A stretch of DNA of 64,000 bases from Hypoxylon rubiginosum (taxonomy: Eukaryota; Ascomycota; Sordariomycetes; Xylariales; Hypoxylaceae): positions 496,001-560,000 of the forward strand of contig CADCXA010000032.1 in the NCBI GenBank assembly GCA_902806565.1, given 5' to 3'. The notes under the pieces are model-generated. The model made no database searches. It worked only from the letters and a program-made list of their open reading frames with translations, and was not told where the DNA came from. Positions 37,227 to 48,325 of the stretch are shown one piece after another. Position numbers and translations under genes: made by a program. Each line of letters starts with the position of its first letter. Position 1 is the first letter of the stretch.

Positions 37227-38123
37227 ATGCCCACGAAGGAAGCCCACGCTGTCCTCTCGTGGACCCCTGCTGACGATATAGCCGCCGCTCACCTGGATCA
37301 TTTTCGCTCAGTGCCGTGGCTAGCTGACATCATCAGCCTCGATGGCGTGCGCCCCTATACGGCGGACCTGCTCGCCGGCGTGACTACGGCCACACAGCCT
37401 GGCTGCGATCCAGTTCTAGATGGCATCTTAGCCCGCGATGGTGGAGTGTCGCGGCATATATGCTTATTGGCTGGGCCTGGCATATTACCTCCTGTCGGCC
37501 GTCAGCTGCGAGAACGGGGCGCTGTCGATCCTAGCGTGAAAAGGGGCAATGAGAATGACAGAGAGAAACACTATCTAAAGAGGAAGCGAATCGAAAACGT
37601 GAAAAGGGGGAAGAGGAAGAACGAATTGGCATCAGAGTGCACTGACAGAGGCGAAAGTTGTAGCGGAAACAACGGGAGGAAAGCAAAGCCGGAAGGAGAT
37701 AGACGAGTGGAAGAAAACACCCCTATACGCGATGAAGTCGATGATTTCCCAATCCATCTCGACATCCTAACGCTCGGCCCGGCGCTCCAAGGGATCCCGC
37801 ACACGACGCACGGCGGCGTGCTCACCATGCTGATCGACGCTACCTGCGGCCGCGTCGGCTTCATGCACCGCGACCCGCGAGGGCAGACCTATTCGGCATA
37901 CACGAACGTGCGGTTCCTGCGGCCGATCATCGCGCCGTCTACGCCCGCGAGTGGGGATCAAGAGGAGGAAGAAGTCACCGTGCTCGTCCGAACCCAGATC
38001 TCCGCGAAAGAGACGCGGGGCGGAAAGATGATTATCAGGGCTAGCGTTGAGGGCGATGGCGGCGTCGTGTATGCCGTGGGTGAGAGTATGGTGGTGGAGA
38101 AGGTCTGGAAGGGTAAGTTGTAG
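37227..38123 (+). CDS. HotDog-fold thioesterase with polybasic insertion, 298 aa
   Basis: Single exon from ATG 37227. The C-terminal half is a 4HBT/PaaI-like HotDog domain: TLGPALQGIPHTTHGGVLTM with the HGG motif, LIDATCGRVGF with the catalytic-position Asp, YSAYTNVRFLRPI and KMIIRASVEGDG strands. Between an N-terminal segment (about residues 1-105) and the HotDog core lies about 70 residues rich in Lys, Arg, Glu and Asn (KRKRIENVKRGKRKN), which is absent from typical fungal members and looks like low-complexity insertion with nuclear-localisation-like character. It should hydrolyse acyl-CoA thioesters. The insertion is in frame and has no splice sites at both ends. Confidence 0.8.
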   Translation: MPTKEAHAVLSWTPADDIAAAHLDHFRSVPWLADIISLDGVRPYTADLLAGVTTATQPGCDPVLDGILARDGGVSRHICLLAGPGILPPVGRQLRERGAVDPSVKRGNENDREKHYLKRKRIENVKRGKRKNELASECTDRGESCSGNNGRKAKPEGDRRVEENTPIRDEVDDFPIHLDILTLGPALQGIPHTTHGGVLTMLIDATCGRVGFMHRDPRGQTYSAYTNVRFLRPIIAPSTPASGDQEEEEVTVLVRTQISAKETRGGKMIIRASVEGDGGVVYAVGESMVVEKVWKGKL

Positions 38124-38881
38124 TTGCTGTTGGTGTGGATATCCTGGATGTGGATATGGTTGCGGCAAACGGGGGTCGAAATGTGGCGCCATGCAACGGC
38201 CTCTATGGAATAGACACTCAAATCACACGTATCACGTATCACGTTTGGTTAACTCTAAGTAAGCGGAACAGGGTAAGGGACGTCGGGAACGAGGCTAGTC
38301 CACTCGGTCTATTCGATTATGTCCCGGCGCCTGTATAGCACATTGCACATGGCGGCCCTGGCCGCAGCCGGCGTTGGCGTTGGCGGCTTGTTGACGGGCT
38401 TGTTGAGTTCCCGCTCTAGCAACTGCACGTCCAGAAGATGGGATATTTTCAAGAAATTTATTCACAATGAGACATTCGAGATGACCCGTATTATAGTGTT
38501 TCCTCAGCCTGTATCGTCCTCGGGATAGAAAGCTGTTTGCTAGCTGCGAAAGATGAAGATATTGCGCCTCGGCGCGTCTGTCTCTTAGGAATTGTCTGTG
38601 TAACCGCATATTGCATAGGAAGTATTATGATGTAACTAAGCTATATAATCGTATAGCGAGCATAATAGGCTCCAACACCTTTTTGACTCCTTTGCAGTGG
38701 ACAAGATCAATCGCAAGATGGTCAAAATCGAGTACGATTTCCTATAATCTTCTCCGTTTCTAGTCTCTGTCCAATGTGTCGACCCATCACTCGCATTTGC
38801 CATTAGAGCGAACAATGAGCATCCCTCTCCTCGGCTTATGACATAAGCCTTTATGTCGCGCAGCTCAATTCGGAAGATAAT
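38124..38881. other. Spacer, no gene recognised
   Basis: No supported gene; overlapping short ORFs only. Confidence 0.45.
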
Positions 38882-39337
38882 ATGGCGTTAGTTCAAGTTG
38901 TTTCAAAGGCGATGGAGCTCGTTAGGCATCTAGCAGTCAAGTGTGAATTAAACACTGTCAATTGGGTAGAGGAGCTACGGCTCATCGGGTGTGCCTGTCT
39001 GCTTGCTGCGATAATGTGTGTTGCCTTATTTTCGTATTTATGGTCCACCCTATTGGCTCGCGATCACATGTGTCCTTCTGCTGAACACGCATCTAGTGTT
39101 AAATCAATCCGCGCTCTCAGCGAAAAGCTATCTCAATATCCATCCTGGACCTCTGCTGTCGACACTCTTTCTTCCTATTTTTATCAACCGCCTCCGCATT
39201 TGAGGACAGGCCCAATAGGTGAAACTCGAAGGCGCCCCTCTCAGTCAACATACGAATCTAAACCCCCCAATGCGCTACAGAGTGATCGTCCACTGCCCCC
39301 CGTTCATCAACTTGCCTATAGGGACGTGAAGGTTTAA
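38882..39337 (+). CDS. Small single-pass membrane protein, 151 aa
   Basis: Not recognised. The ATG at 38882 opens 151 codons with one strong hydrophobic segment (LIGCACLLAAIMCVALFSYL, about residues 37-60) and a Pro/Ser-rich polar C-terminus (residues 95-151, with RTGPIGETRRRPSQS). The composition is that of a real protein, and the third-position bias agrees weakly. No intron signals and no signal peptide. It may be a hypothetical membrane protein, or chance. Confidence 0.4.
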   Translation: MALVQVVSKAMELVRHLAVKCELNTVNWVEELRLIGCACLLAAIMCVALFSYLWSTLLARDHMCPSAEHASSVKSIRALSEKLSQYPSWTSAVDTLSSYFYQPPPHLRTGPIGETRRRPSQSTYESKPPNALQSDRPLPPVHQLAYRDVKV

Positions 39338-39579
39338 ATACTACGTATGGGCATGTTTAGGATATTGTCGAACAATACACCTTGAGAGCATATCGCGGTA
39401 TGCAGTGAAAAGCGAACTGCCCCTATTTTCATTTAAAGCGGGTAGTTCTTTGGGATATTGGCATATAGAAGATAATATCATCAATTGTAAGCACAATTTA
39501 GCGAGCTATCTTATCCTACGCATCAGACACTATCACAAGACCGGTACCATTTAGGTGGGACATTTAGAGCAGTCTCTCT
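39338..39579. other. Short spacer
   Basis: AT-rich 3' flank of the xylanase gene; nothing recognised. Confidence 0.4.
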
Positions 39580-40437
39580 TTAAGCCACACTTAGCGACGA
39601 GGTCCCGTTGCTAGTGGCCGAACCACTAGTATAACCCTCGGTTGCGAGAATCACTGTAAGAGTTGGTGTTAGCGACTCGCTGTGTCACAGCTTACGGATA
39701 TATAGATGGAACATCGGGTTCCTTACTGTAGTTGTGGCCTCCCAACCTCAAGCCAGCACTGGCCCAGGCGTCGAAGTGTTTTCCGGTAGTAATGGTACCA
39801 CCGACCCTCTGCTCGGTGCGGACGGACCAATACTGCTGAAAGGTCGTCGTTCCGATGATGGAAGGCTTGTTGACACGGGTGCTCGTGTATATCTCGTAGG
39901 TGCCTTCATCGAAAGTGAAGTTACCCTTGGATGTCCACGGCTCATTGGGTAACAGGTCACCATGGGCGTCCATGATGTAGTACTCAATGAGGGGGTTCGT
40001 GGTCCAGCCGTACACCGCTAGGTAGCTGGGGCCTTTGGGTGCGTAGGTGCCCGAATACGTGACGGCTCTAGTGATTATTGTCAACAACCATAAACCTTTT
40101 CACGGTAATCTTCCTAGATGGTAGATCTTCTTAACATAACAGATACAAAAGATACTGACCTGTTACCGCCTGGGCTCCACCCCTTTCCACAGACGAAGCC
40201 GCTTGAGCCGCCGCTGCTTTGCCAGTTCACAGAGTACGAGCCTCCGGCGCCATTGCTGCATCGGAAAGTACCGCCACCCTCAGACCAGGAAGACCAGAAG
40301 TAGCCTCCTTGGCGGGCTTGGATCGCGTTGCCCTTGTCGCCATGGAGAAGATCTCCTAGCTGAGGGATAGTGGCTGAAGGAGCAGTGAAGACTCCCGGGA
40401 TGAGGGCGACGGCCGCGAGAAGGAAGGAAGACAACAT
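39580..40437 (-). CDS. GH11 endo-1,4-beta-xylanase, secreted, 230 aa
   Basis: Exons 40437-40160, 40067-39727 and 39653-39580 join in frame (introns 92 and 73 nt). A signal peptide covers about residues 1-18 ([19 protein letters not shown]), then a short propeptide. The GH11 jelly roll shows [38 protein letters not shown] and [10 protein letters not shown] with the nucleophile Glu121. The proton-donor Glu212 lies in [10 protein letters not shown], encoded only by the 24-codon third exon; stopping at the second intron would give an inactive protein. The enzyme cuts internal xylan bonds outside the cell. A TATA box lies at 40518-40526. Confidence 0.93.
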
Positions 40438-40517
40438 GACGGCAGATACGATGTGATTATACGATGTGATTGGCGATCTCGACTTGCTCGTCTCTTGAGA
40501 CAGTGACCTATCTACTA

Positions 40518-40526
40518 CTTATATAC
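40518..40526 (-). promoter_or_regulatory. TATA box of the GH11 gene
   Basis: Reads GTATATAAG on the minus strand, about 85 bp upstream of the start codon. Confidence 0.55.
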
Positions 40527-41666
40527 TTCCCCATATTTAGATATTCCCGGGTTCCTGCGTCCCTACAAGCGACGTTTAGCCTGAAGGCCTCGTGGGCTTC
40601 TTTGGGGATGGTTTCGGATAAAAGTATTCGACTAAATTGACTGCAACGCCCCTCATTATGACGACCAATTGGGAATATCTTCAAAAAGCTTGCCTTGGCA
40701 AGGAGTTACTTCATCCCTCCATAACCTCAATGTTAAGCCTCGGTCAATAACCGAATCCAGCCCCGGACAATGGGAGCGAATATGGGGTGCATGGGTCTAG
40801 ACCTACCCAACGGGGAGAGCTTCCCCAGATTAATCCTCGTCATTTATCATATTGATCCAGAACCACTCTGTTCTTAATTGGCGGCGTAGTTGATATAACC
40901 GCCTGTCGGGGTGCGCACTGAGTCATGACTGACCTTGATGAGCGGCTGTAATATCGAAGGGGCCGCGATTTTCCGTAGGAGCTAGAAATATTCAAGTAAA
41001 TTTCTCTTCCTAGAATAGACCGTGTCGAACAGTCTGCACGTAATCTAGTACTCAACCAGCCAAATAAAGTTGCATTCTTTTGACACCATTGATAATCTCT
41101 GCTTGAAAGGGTAACACATCGATAGTTAGAGCTTATAAAAGGGGCACGAGTAGCTATTGAAAGCTTATAAGTACTTATTGCACCGTCAATAGAAGCATCA
41201 TCACCTTTAATTTAAAACAATTGTGGTTGAATACCTAGGTACTGTACCTAGGTAACAAGCGTGGAAGATCGGCAGTGGAAAAGACCTTTAGGTTAAATGA
41301 CTCTGTTCTCAACACAATCTCACATACATTCTCGAGTAACAAAGAACTTGTAGATACTTGTATCAAGAGGCTTGGCTTCTTTCATGTCATTAGCTTCGAC
41401 CCCAAGAATGAGTTATGAGATTTGTATCTTATAAGGTAGTTATTGAACGCTGCTATATCGAGTTGAATGAGAACATTATTAGTTAAGGCACAAGCAAAAT
41501 CCTAATGTTTATTGTAAAATGTAATTTTATTTTAAAATCCTCAAGGGAGGAGCAGTGTCTAACAATCTATATCTCTAGCTCAATTCAAGGCTACTACGAT
41601 TGCATACCTACCTAAGGTATGTACCTAATGTATGATTAAGTATAGGTAGCGATAAGTGATGGAGCA
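40527..41666. other. Spacer, no gene recognised
   Basis: Includes the perfect double palindrome TACCTAGGTACTGTACCTAG at 41232-41254. No coding signal seen. Confidence 0.5.
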
Positions 41667-41834
41667 TCAGACCTTTAACGATCCCATAGCGTCTGATACT
41701 TCATTATCCTTCTTAGTAGTCTCTTCCTTTTTCTTAGCCGCGCACGTTGAGCAGTAAGGATATGGCTGGTTCTTCGGGATTTGGTTGGTGCACCCAGCGC
41801 ACGTCTTGGTTCCGTTAGGTGCTGGATTGGACAT
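41667..41834 (-). CDS. Mini zinc-ribbon-like protein, 55 aa
   Basis: A 56-codon minus-strand ORF with ATG at 41834. It encodes a compact Cys4 module, TCAGCTNQIPKNQPYPYCST (C-x2-C, 12 residues, C-x2-C), followed by a Lys/Glu-rich tail (AAKKKEETTKKDNEVSDAMG). The spacing is that of a zinc ribbon or knuckle. A TATATAAA box lies 150 bp upstream (41984-41994) and the leader is A-rich. Codon pattern and domain make chance unlikely. Function unknown; candidates are a nucleic-acid-binding or ribosome-associated mini-protein. Confidence 0.6.
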   Translation of the reverse strand: MSNPAPNGTKTCAGCTNQIPKNQPYPYCSTCAAKKKEETTKKDNEVSDAMGSLKV

Positions 41835-41983
41835 GATTACAAGAGGTATCCTAGGGAAGTTATTCTTAAGTCTTTCAGTTGGAAGAATTGTTGTTACTGT
41901 GGCTTTCGATCGTTAAACTGCTGAGGTGCAATTTGAATGTGAAGAATAAGAAACACAAACTCATCTGGAAGACATCGACTCGT

Positions 41984-41994
41984 TTTATATAAAG
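41984..41994 (-). promoter_or_regulatory. TATA box of the zinc-ribbon mini gene
   Basis: CTTTATATAAA on the minus strand, about 150 bp before the ATG at 41834. Confidence 0.45.
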
Positions 41995-42180
41995 ACAAAT
42001 TTGCCTTTGTTTGAAACCAACGTCGACTATTTGCTATAAAAGACACGGTATTTCGAGACAATCAACTAATATTAGATTGTTTCTAAACAATAGTATTGTG
42101 TTCGCACAGAACAGAACAATCCTTCACATAACAAAGAGTCTTTAACTTCTATGCATCTACCTACTTGTTAGAACGTCCCA

Positions 42181-42204
42181 ACACACACACACACACACAC
42201 ACAC
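42181..42204. repeat. (AC)12 microsatellite
   Basis: Twelve AC dinucleotides in a row in a non-coding stretch. Confidence 0.9.
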
Positions 42205-42395
42205 ACTTGAGGCAAGTTATATTATAAAACGTACAGTACCGTTTGATCAGCTCGGTGATAGGTAAGCAAGGGGGAGGGTGGGCTGGTCTACGTTAGCGCG
42301 CGACATTATTATGACTACCTCCTAATGCACTTAGAGGACATCGCTATCCGCAATCTAGAAACCTTTGTCTGGTCCCGTATATCTAGCTATAAAAA

Positions 42396-42542
42396 GATAC
42401 GGCCAAAAAAGAGCTTACTGTGATGAAGCTGCTCATTGAAAGCGGGAAGGACACAAATCTGGATAGTATAGCTGCCAGACTTCTGCTCTTGACGGGCTGC
42501 GATAAGTCTACCCTGGCAGGGACAAGAAATGCCTGTAGTTGA
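42396..42542 (+). pseudogene. Possible ankyrin-repeat remnant
   Basis: A plus-strand frame reads ELTVMKLLIESGKDTNLDS, which resembles an ankyrin repeat (VVKLLLETGKVDVNSKD) and is cut by a stop 47 codons later. Weak match; the surrounding spacer (41835-43082) shows no other coding signal. Confidence 0.25.
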
Positions 42543-43082
42543 CCATGCAATGTCTTCAGTTTCATACATCGTCAATGGCAATAACACATGCGATATTCGA
42601 TCTGTGCATCATGCCGGAATACGCCGAGTCTTTGCGATCCGAAGTGCAAGTAGCGCTAGCTTAGGACAATGGTGAATGGCAACTCTCAATCATCAAGAGG
42701 CTTCGTCGACTAAATAGTTTGCTAAAGGAATCCCAGAGGAATCCCAGAGAGTGAATCAATTCACATTTCGTAAATAATACGCTGCTTCTACTTTGGGTGC
42801 TGTCCGTTGATGAGTGATCCATCTAGTCGGTTTTAATCGTAAGGTCATGTCTCCCATTGAGCCGTCCGACGGCAAGATTGTTCTAACGAAGAGACGTAGC
42901 GCTTGATTACCCTCGTCAGCTGGGCGCTTTGGAGTACCTAGCAGGCAGTAATAGAGACGTGTATCATTGATTTATTTAAAAAATTTATAATGCCATAGGC
43001 ATAAATCGACACAAGTACCATAGCTATCGGGGTACCTAGAATTTATAGCCTAGAATTTGTAGCCGTTCCAATTGCATTACAA

Positions 43083-44559
43083 CTATATTGGGTCGAATGC
43101 TTGGTTGCTCGCATCAAGATTCCAAGGGATGAGGAGATCAGGTGGGAGATTACTCTCCTGAGCAGCGAGCCTTGCACTTGAATCTACACTATGGTTAGCG
43201 CGTTTAAACACTGTTGCAATAGCTTGTACACACCTAGATAATGAGTAGGCTGAGTTAAGCCCCATGTGTGTAATGCATCCATGAATTGGCCATCGCTCAA
43301 AGGCTCTTGGGTGGAGGAGATGTGCTGCGTGAGAGTTTGCACTTTACGGCCGACGTCGACACTTGCCGTGTGAAAGCCACCGAGATCCCTAAAGAATTGG
43401 TGAATGATGTGGGCTTTCATGTCCTGCTTAGGGTGCAGATAGGGGCACTTTGGTGGGGGGTGGCGCCCAAAGAGCTTGCCCCAGATCCAGTACCATTTCC
43501 AGTTGGGGCTCTTTTGATGGACCTTGGGGATTGTCGGTAGTTTCCCGTGATGTTCCCTTTTCAAGTGCTGTCCCAGAGCGCCGATGTCCCTAAAGCTCTT
43601 TTGCATGCAGCTTGAATACTGCTCTGGGTTGTACTTGTAAAAGACACAAGCAAGGGGCTTCTCGAGAACCGCAGCGTCCGATAGGCAAGAATTACAGGCT
43701 TTGGTATCCTTGCTAGGGTACGGTCGTGGACTGGGTCCTTGGGACAATATTTTCTTGCCGAGATCTGGTTGAGGCTCTGGATATTCGCACGGCGGGGAGT
43801 AGACAGCTGAAGGCAAATATGCACTATTTTGGTCTGCGAAGGAGTGAAATTCCGAATAGGATGTGCCTGGAAGATGGGCAGCCATGTCTGTGTAAGGTAG
43901 GTGTCCGGAAGTGAGTGTCCAATCATCTGGGGTGTTGTGTGTGTTTAGCCCCCAATTGTTTGAGCACTCAACTTCTCCCCACCCCCCACTAAAGCTTTGA
44001 GAGTATCCTAAATCGAAGATGATATTGTCTCCTAAAGGAGCATTTCCAAAAGACACTGTAGCCTTTGGCTCAACGTCTTGCGGCTCAACCTCACTGTGGG
44101 GGGTGCATTCACGGGTAGGAGTGTCACCTAACTCATCAATCGGCTCGGTAAGTGTGTCGAAAGGTATCAGAGCCTCATCTGCGTACTCGACTGATGACGA
44201 TGCGGCTCCGAGGGTGGGACTGATGGGTGCTTGATGGGTCTCCTGCTTCCGAAGAGCCTCATTGAGAGAAATATCCTCCGTACTTAAAAGATAGGCCTCC
44301 CCATCCCTTTCCTGACCATCTTCTTCCTTGCAGTTGTCGCATTTTACATGCGAACAAGTCAAAGCCTGACATGCCCCGTTAAGTTTCAAGAACATCCCCC
44401 CGATCCCTCCGCCCCCCGAGAAGTTGCAATTACACTATGGTCGATGTTAGTCATCAGCCTTTTGGAGCATAAGAGACTCAACTGGAAGCTACTTACACAA
44501 TACCAGAGCCTCTCCGATATGTCCGAAGACTTATTAAGTGGCTGTCGCTTTGGGTTCAT
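43083..44559 (-). CDS. Fungal zinc-finger-like protein, 454 aa
   Basis: Exons 44559-44497, 44434-43234 and 43183-43083 join in frame. The N-terminus builds a cysteine motif across the first intron: LWYCCNCNF..GACQALTCSHVKCDNC, the 'WyCC.Cg..ac..CgH..C..C' pattern found at the start of many fungal hypothetical zinc-binding proteins. A disordered acidic middle follows. Near residue 280 is a C2H2-like block: ACVFYKYNPEQYSSCMQKSF, then GALGQHLKREHHG, then KCPYLHPKQDMKAHIIHQFF, matching the fungal 'CpfYk.nP..y..C....f..i..vkqHL.r.H' signature. Its function is unknown; DNA or RNA binding is plausible. It lies 860 bp from, and divergent to, the first gene of the metabolic cluster, so it might regulate that cluster, without proof. 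Confidence 0.75.
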
Positions 44560-45421
44560 CGTGTCTATTTGGTGCCGGGCGCTACGGGATTATTTTTTAT
44601 CAATCTCTAAGAGACATGAATCTGAAGCTTATCATCTACGATTTAAGTGACCTTCCCAACCCTTAATGTCAGGCGAAGACTAGATAATGTTCAGTTGGTT
44701 CGCGACCTAGGTCGAGACTACGGATACCCAATGCCTTGACAAGTCGCGGCATCGCATCGTTAATTCCATTCGCAGGTACACCTCTGATCAACACCGTGAG
44801 CAGAAGATACCTCACTTCTGATAACCATGTCGATCAAATGATACTTAGTCCAAGTACCTTTTGATCAATGTGATTATTATTTGGCATTTTGCATACAAAT
44901 AATGCTTACACGACATAGAAGCCCTCAAGACTGGAAGTTTTATAATCTAAAAATGGCATCCCCTATGCCACATGCGACCCATAGAATGGGATATCCCACG
45001 AAACTCCATACCCCATCAAAATTAAACTCGGTCGTTAATTCGAATCATTTTCAAAGACGTCACTCCTTATTTTTCAAATTGTTGATAGGTTGTGCGATCG
45101 CAAGAACCAACCCATTATCAAAGTGTGGCGTTTTATGGCTTGATGGTGAGGCGCTCCACACCTGCCAATTAATGATCCTAATGGCTAATATGTGGCGCTA
45201 GCTATGTGGCGCTAGCGCACGCAAATAAGGCGCTGGGGCACGTAAGCGTTATTTTATGCCTAATTCAGATTGGGTGCATCCTGACCCTGGAAGGATCCAC
45301 GCGTTTTTATTGGGTGCATCCTTTTAGTGTGAAGTGAGGGGTACTTAATTCTATAGAAATTCCCCATTCTTTTGATCTTAATCTCATTAGTCTACAATTT
45401 TTTCAAATTTCCGAGCAGAAA
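44560..45421. promoter_or_regulatory. Divergent spacer with repeated promoter elements
   Basis: Contains a perfect tandem duplication of a 14-bp element TATGTGGCGCTAGC at 45189-45202 and 45203-45216, and two copies of ATTGGGTGCATCCT at 45269-45282 and 45309-45322, 40 bp apart, just upstream of the SDR gene. These could be binding sites of a cluster regulator. No ORF with a domain. Confidence 0.45.
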
Positions 45422-46449
45422 ATGGAGCACAGCGGTACGAAAATCAGCCCCACTGCCTTGTTCTCGGCCGATGGCTTGATCGTTGTTGTGACTGGTGGCG
45501 GCAGTGGTGAGAAGTTACCGCCCTCCTTACTCCCCTCTTTATGTACTTATGAATATGTCAAACAGCTTACTAATAATATCTCTTGTGCATGGTAGGAATT
45601 GGCAAGGCTATGGCATCCGCAGCTTGTCAGACTGGGGCATCCAGGGTGTACATTCTCGGGCGCCGTCTTGAGGTGATCACCAATACTGCCAAGGAACTCG
45701 ACGAGTCCCAAGTGAAGGTCGTCCCCCTTGCATGTGATGTGAGATCCATTGACTCCGTGAGCGCGGCTGTCCAGCATATCGAAAAGGAGTCGGGATACAT
45801 CGATGTCCTCGTCAATAATGCAGGCATTCCGAACCCTTTCTTCGACCCAGAGAGCGCGGACACAATCGAGGCCCTGCAGCAGGGGCTCCTGGAGGCTCAT
45901 AAAGGTAGTCTCAACGTCCTAGACACCAATCTGGCTGCTATCATTGGTACATCGAGCGCCTTCCTTCATCTTCTCCAGAAGGGCAATGCTCGACGTGGCT
46001 GGCCAGCGAAGAAGCTCCAAACAACCGACACCAACACACGGTCCCTCGAGCATTCACAATCCAACGTCGATCCAGGAGACATGCGAACTAGCCAGATTAT
46101 CACCATCTCTTCCATGGGAGGCATACAAAGGTCGGGCCTAACCGGGCTTGCCTACACCGCGAGCAAAGCCGGAGTCATCCATCTGGGACAAACGCTATCA
46201 ACGATGCTGGCTCCTTATAATATCAGGAGCAACGTCTGCATTCCTGGATACTACCACAGTGAGATGACGGCACCTCTCCCAGTCATGCAAAACATGCGGT
46301 TCGGCAACACACCTGCGGGACGAGCTGGCGACCCTCATGATGTGGCTGGGTTCTTCTTATTCTTGGTCGGGATGAGTGGGTCATTCATCAATGGAGCCGT
46401 GTTGCTCACTGATGGGGGAAGGTTCTCTATTAACCCGCCGTGGTTTTAG
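45422..46449 (+). CDS. Short-chain dehydrogenase/reductase, 312 aa
   Basis: Exon 45422-45506 joins 45596-46449 (intron 89 nt). Classical SDR: TGGGSGIGKA Rossmann motif across the junction, VNNAGIPNPF, a catalytic Ser in ITISSMGG, the YTASKAG (Tyr-x3-Lys) catalytic pair, and a C-terminal NGAVLLTDGG. NAD(P)-dependent oxidoreductase on an alcohol or carbonyl. Convergent with the MFS gene; 111 bp separate their stops. The first gene of the putative biosynthetic cluster. Confidence 0.92.
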
Positions 46450-46559
46450 AAACTGAAGAATACATCATGTGTTATGACCGTGCGCTTATACTCTGACGAG
46501 GAATTGTCGCTCAAACTTCCAATACAATCGCCGACCATGCCAGCCACGAGCCTGAGTTT

Positions 46560-48325
46560 TCAGATGCGGCTTGCATCGAACCGCTTTCGCAAAGTCTCTC
46601 CGTACCTGTTTAGAAGAAAAGGAATCGGAACCAAAGCCAGTGCAATGAAACCTAGCAAGCTGTTGCCCCATCCGTATCCCAGAACACTGTACATACGCTC
46701 CCCTGCGAGCGGCAGCACTGCCCCAAAAATGCTTCTGACGACTGTATTTGCCGCCAGAGCACTGGCAGCGTACATACCAAAGGCATCGATGAGATAGGAC
46801 ATGATGCAGAGGAAGACTGCTAGTTGCCCGAAGCCATATATGGCGGAGCCGATGAGAGGTACAATCCAGTGAACCTGGTACTGCATTGTCCACCCGTAGA
46901 GGAAAAGCCCAGCCGGTAGTGAGAGGGAGCTCCACTCGAGGGGTATGAGGCGGTACTCTGGCTTTCGTTCGCCGTCGGGGTTGGCTTCGGTGACCTTGGA
47001 CCTGTCTTTGAGAAGCTTGTCAAGGAGGCTGCTGATGACCGCAAGGCCAACCAAGTTGCCTACTCCGAGGCCCAGGAACGTCAGGCCGACGATGGACGTA
47101 GAGAATCCGTACTGAGTCTGGAATGCCTTGGTGAATGTGCTGAATAGGAGATATTCTGTTTAGACTGCATTAGCAACCATCCATGGCGCAGTCAAGAAAA
47201 CGATCAACACGGAAGGCATTCGCTTGACAGTGCCTGGTGAAGCCCGACGAGACAGCAAAGGTATGGTCAGCGATGTCGGGTTATCTGCCCGAGTATCTAG
47301 AAGCAAAACCTCCGCTGCACAATTGACGGACTGAAATGAGCTTTGAAACGTACGATATCCATAAACCACACCCATGTAGAGTGATAGTGCACTGACAATC
47401 GGCGAGAAGACGAGAATCCTAGAGGGACGGACTATAGCCCGCAAGAAAAGCTGCTTGACACTCAAGTTCCGATCCATCTGGGAACGCAGGCCACTGTCGT
47501 TTGTTTGTTTTCGGAGACGAGCTGCCTTTCTTTCGAGAATAACGGCAGCGTACGTCTCCCGCAAGAAAGCGAGGCACAGAAGAGCCAGCGTACCACCGAC
47601 CATTGCGAGCACCCAGAATACCCAACGCCAGCCCATGGCAGCAACGAGGAAGCCACCTGCGACTGGACCGATGACAGGCCCAAGCACTGGAGCCAGCGCG
47701 AAGATTCCGAGCGCGGCGCCACGCTTTTCCTGGGCGATGACGTCCGCAATAGTCCCCCCACCTGATGATCTCACATCGTTAGCTATCATTTTTCGTCAAG
47801 CAGACAGGGGCAGAGTCGAGAGTCTATGCGCTTACCGTTCGTAATCGGCGCGGCACCGAAAACGCCCTGGAAGAATCGACAGGCAGTAAGCATGCCCACG
47901 CTGGAGCTCTCGGCGCACAGGACACTGAAGACGATGAAGCCGACGTTGGTGGCGTGATATATCCATAGACGACCAAACAATTCGGACATGGGCGCGAGGA
48001 ACATGGGTCCGAGTGCAAAGCCGAGAACGTAGACCGAGACGACAAAGTCGGCGAGAAGATCGTCGTTGCTGCCGAACTCTTTCATGACCTGTGGCACGCC
48101 AGGCGCGAACATGGACGACGCCAAGGGAGTAAGGAAAGTCAGACAGCTGATCAGGCCGACGTTGACCATTTTCAACCAGGTTGGCCAGTTCATTGGATTT
48201 TCAGGGTCGTCAGGTCCGTCCCAACCGACCTTGTCGACCTGGTCCGAGGTCTTCTGGCCCTCCTCTCCATCTGTAGATTCCGGAAGCTTGGCCGGTGGGA
48301 TGTATTCTATGTCTTCTACTGACAT
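46560..48325 (-). CDS. MFS drug:H+ antiporter-type exporter, 497 aa
   Basis: Exons 48325-47836, 47761-47354 and 47155-46560 join in frame (introns 74 and 198 nt). After a polar N-terminus with the typical GWDGPDDPENPMNWP motif there are 12 predicted membrane segments. Family motifs include the loop 2-3 motif (SELFGRLWIYHATN), ACRFFQGVFGAAPITNGGGT and LAPVLGPVIGPVAGGFLV (motif C of DHA1 antiporters). It probably exports the cluster product or gives self-protection at the plasma membrane. The 198-nt second intron is longer than all others and contains its own in-frame stops. Divergent from the methyltransferase gene. Confidence 0.92.

Noticed and set aside
46486..46935. Minus ORF of 149 aa overlapping the MFS 3' exon
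   Set aside because: Shadow frame of the transporter, Cys/Arg-rich without a domain.
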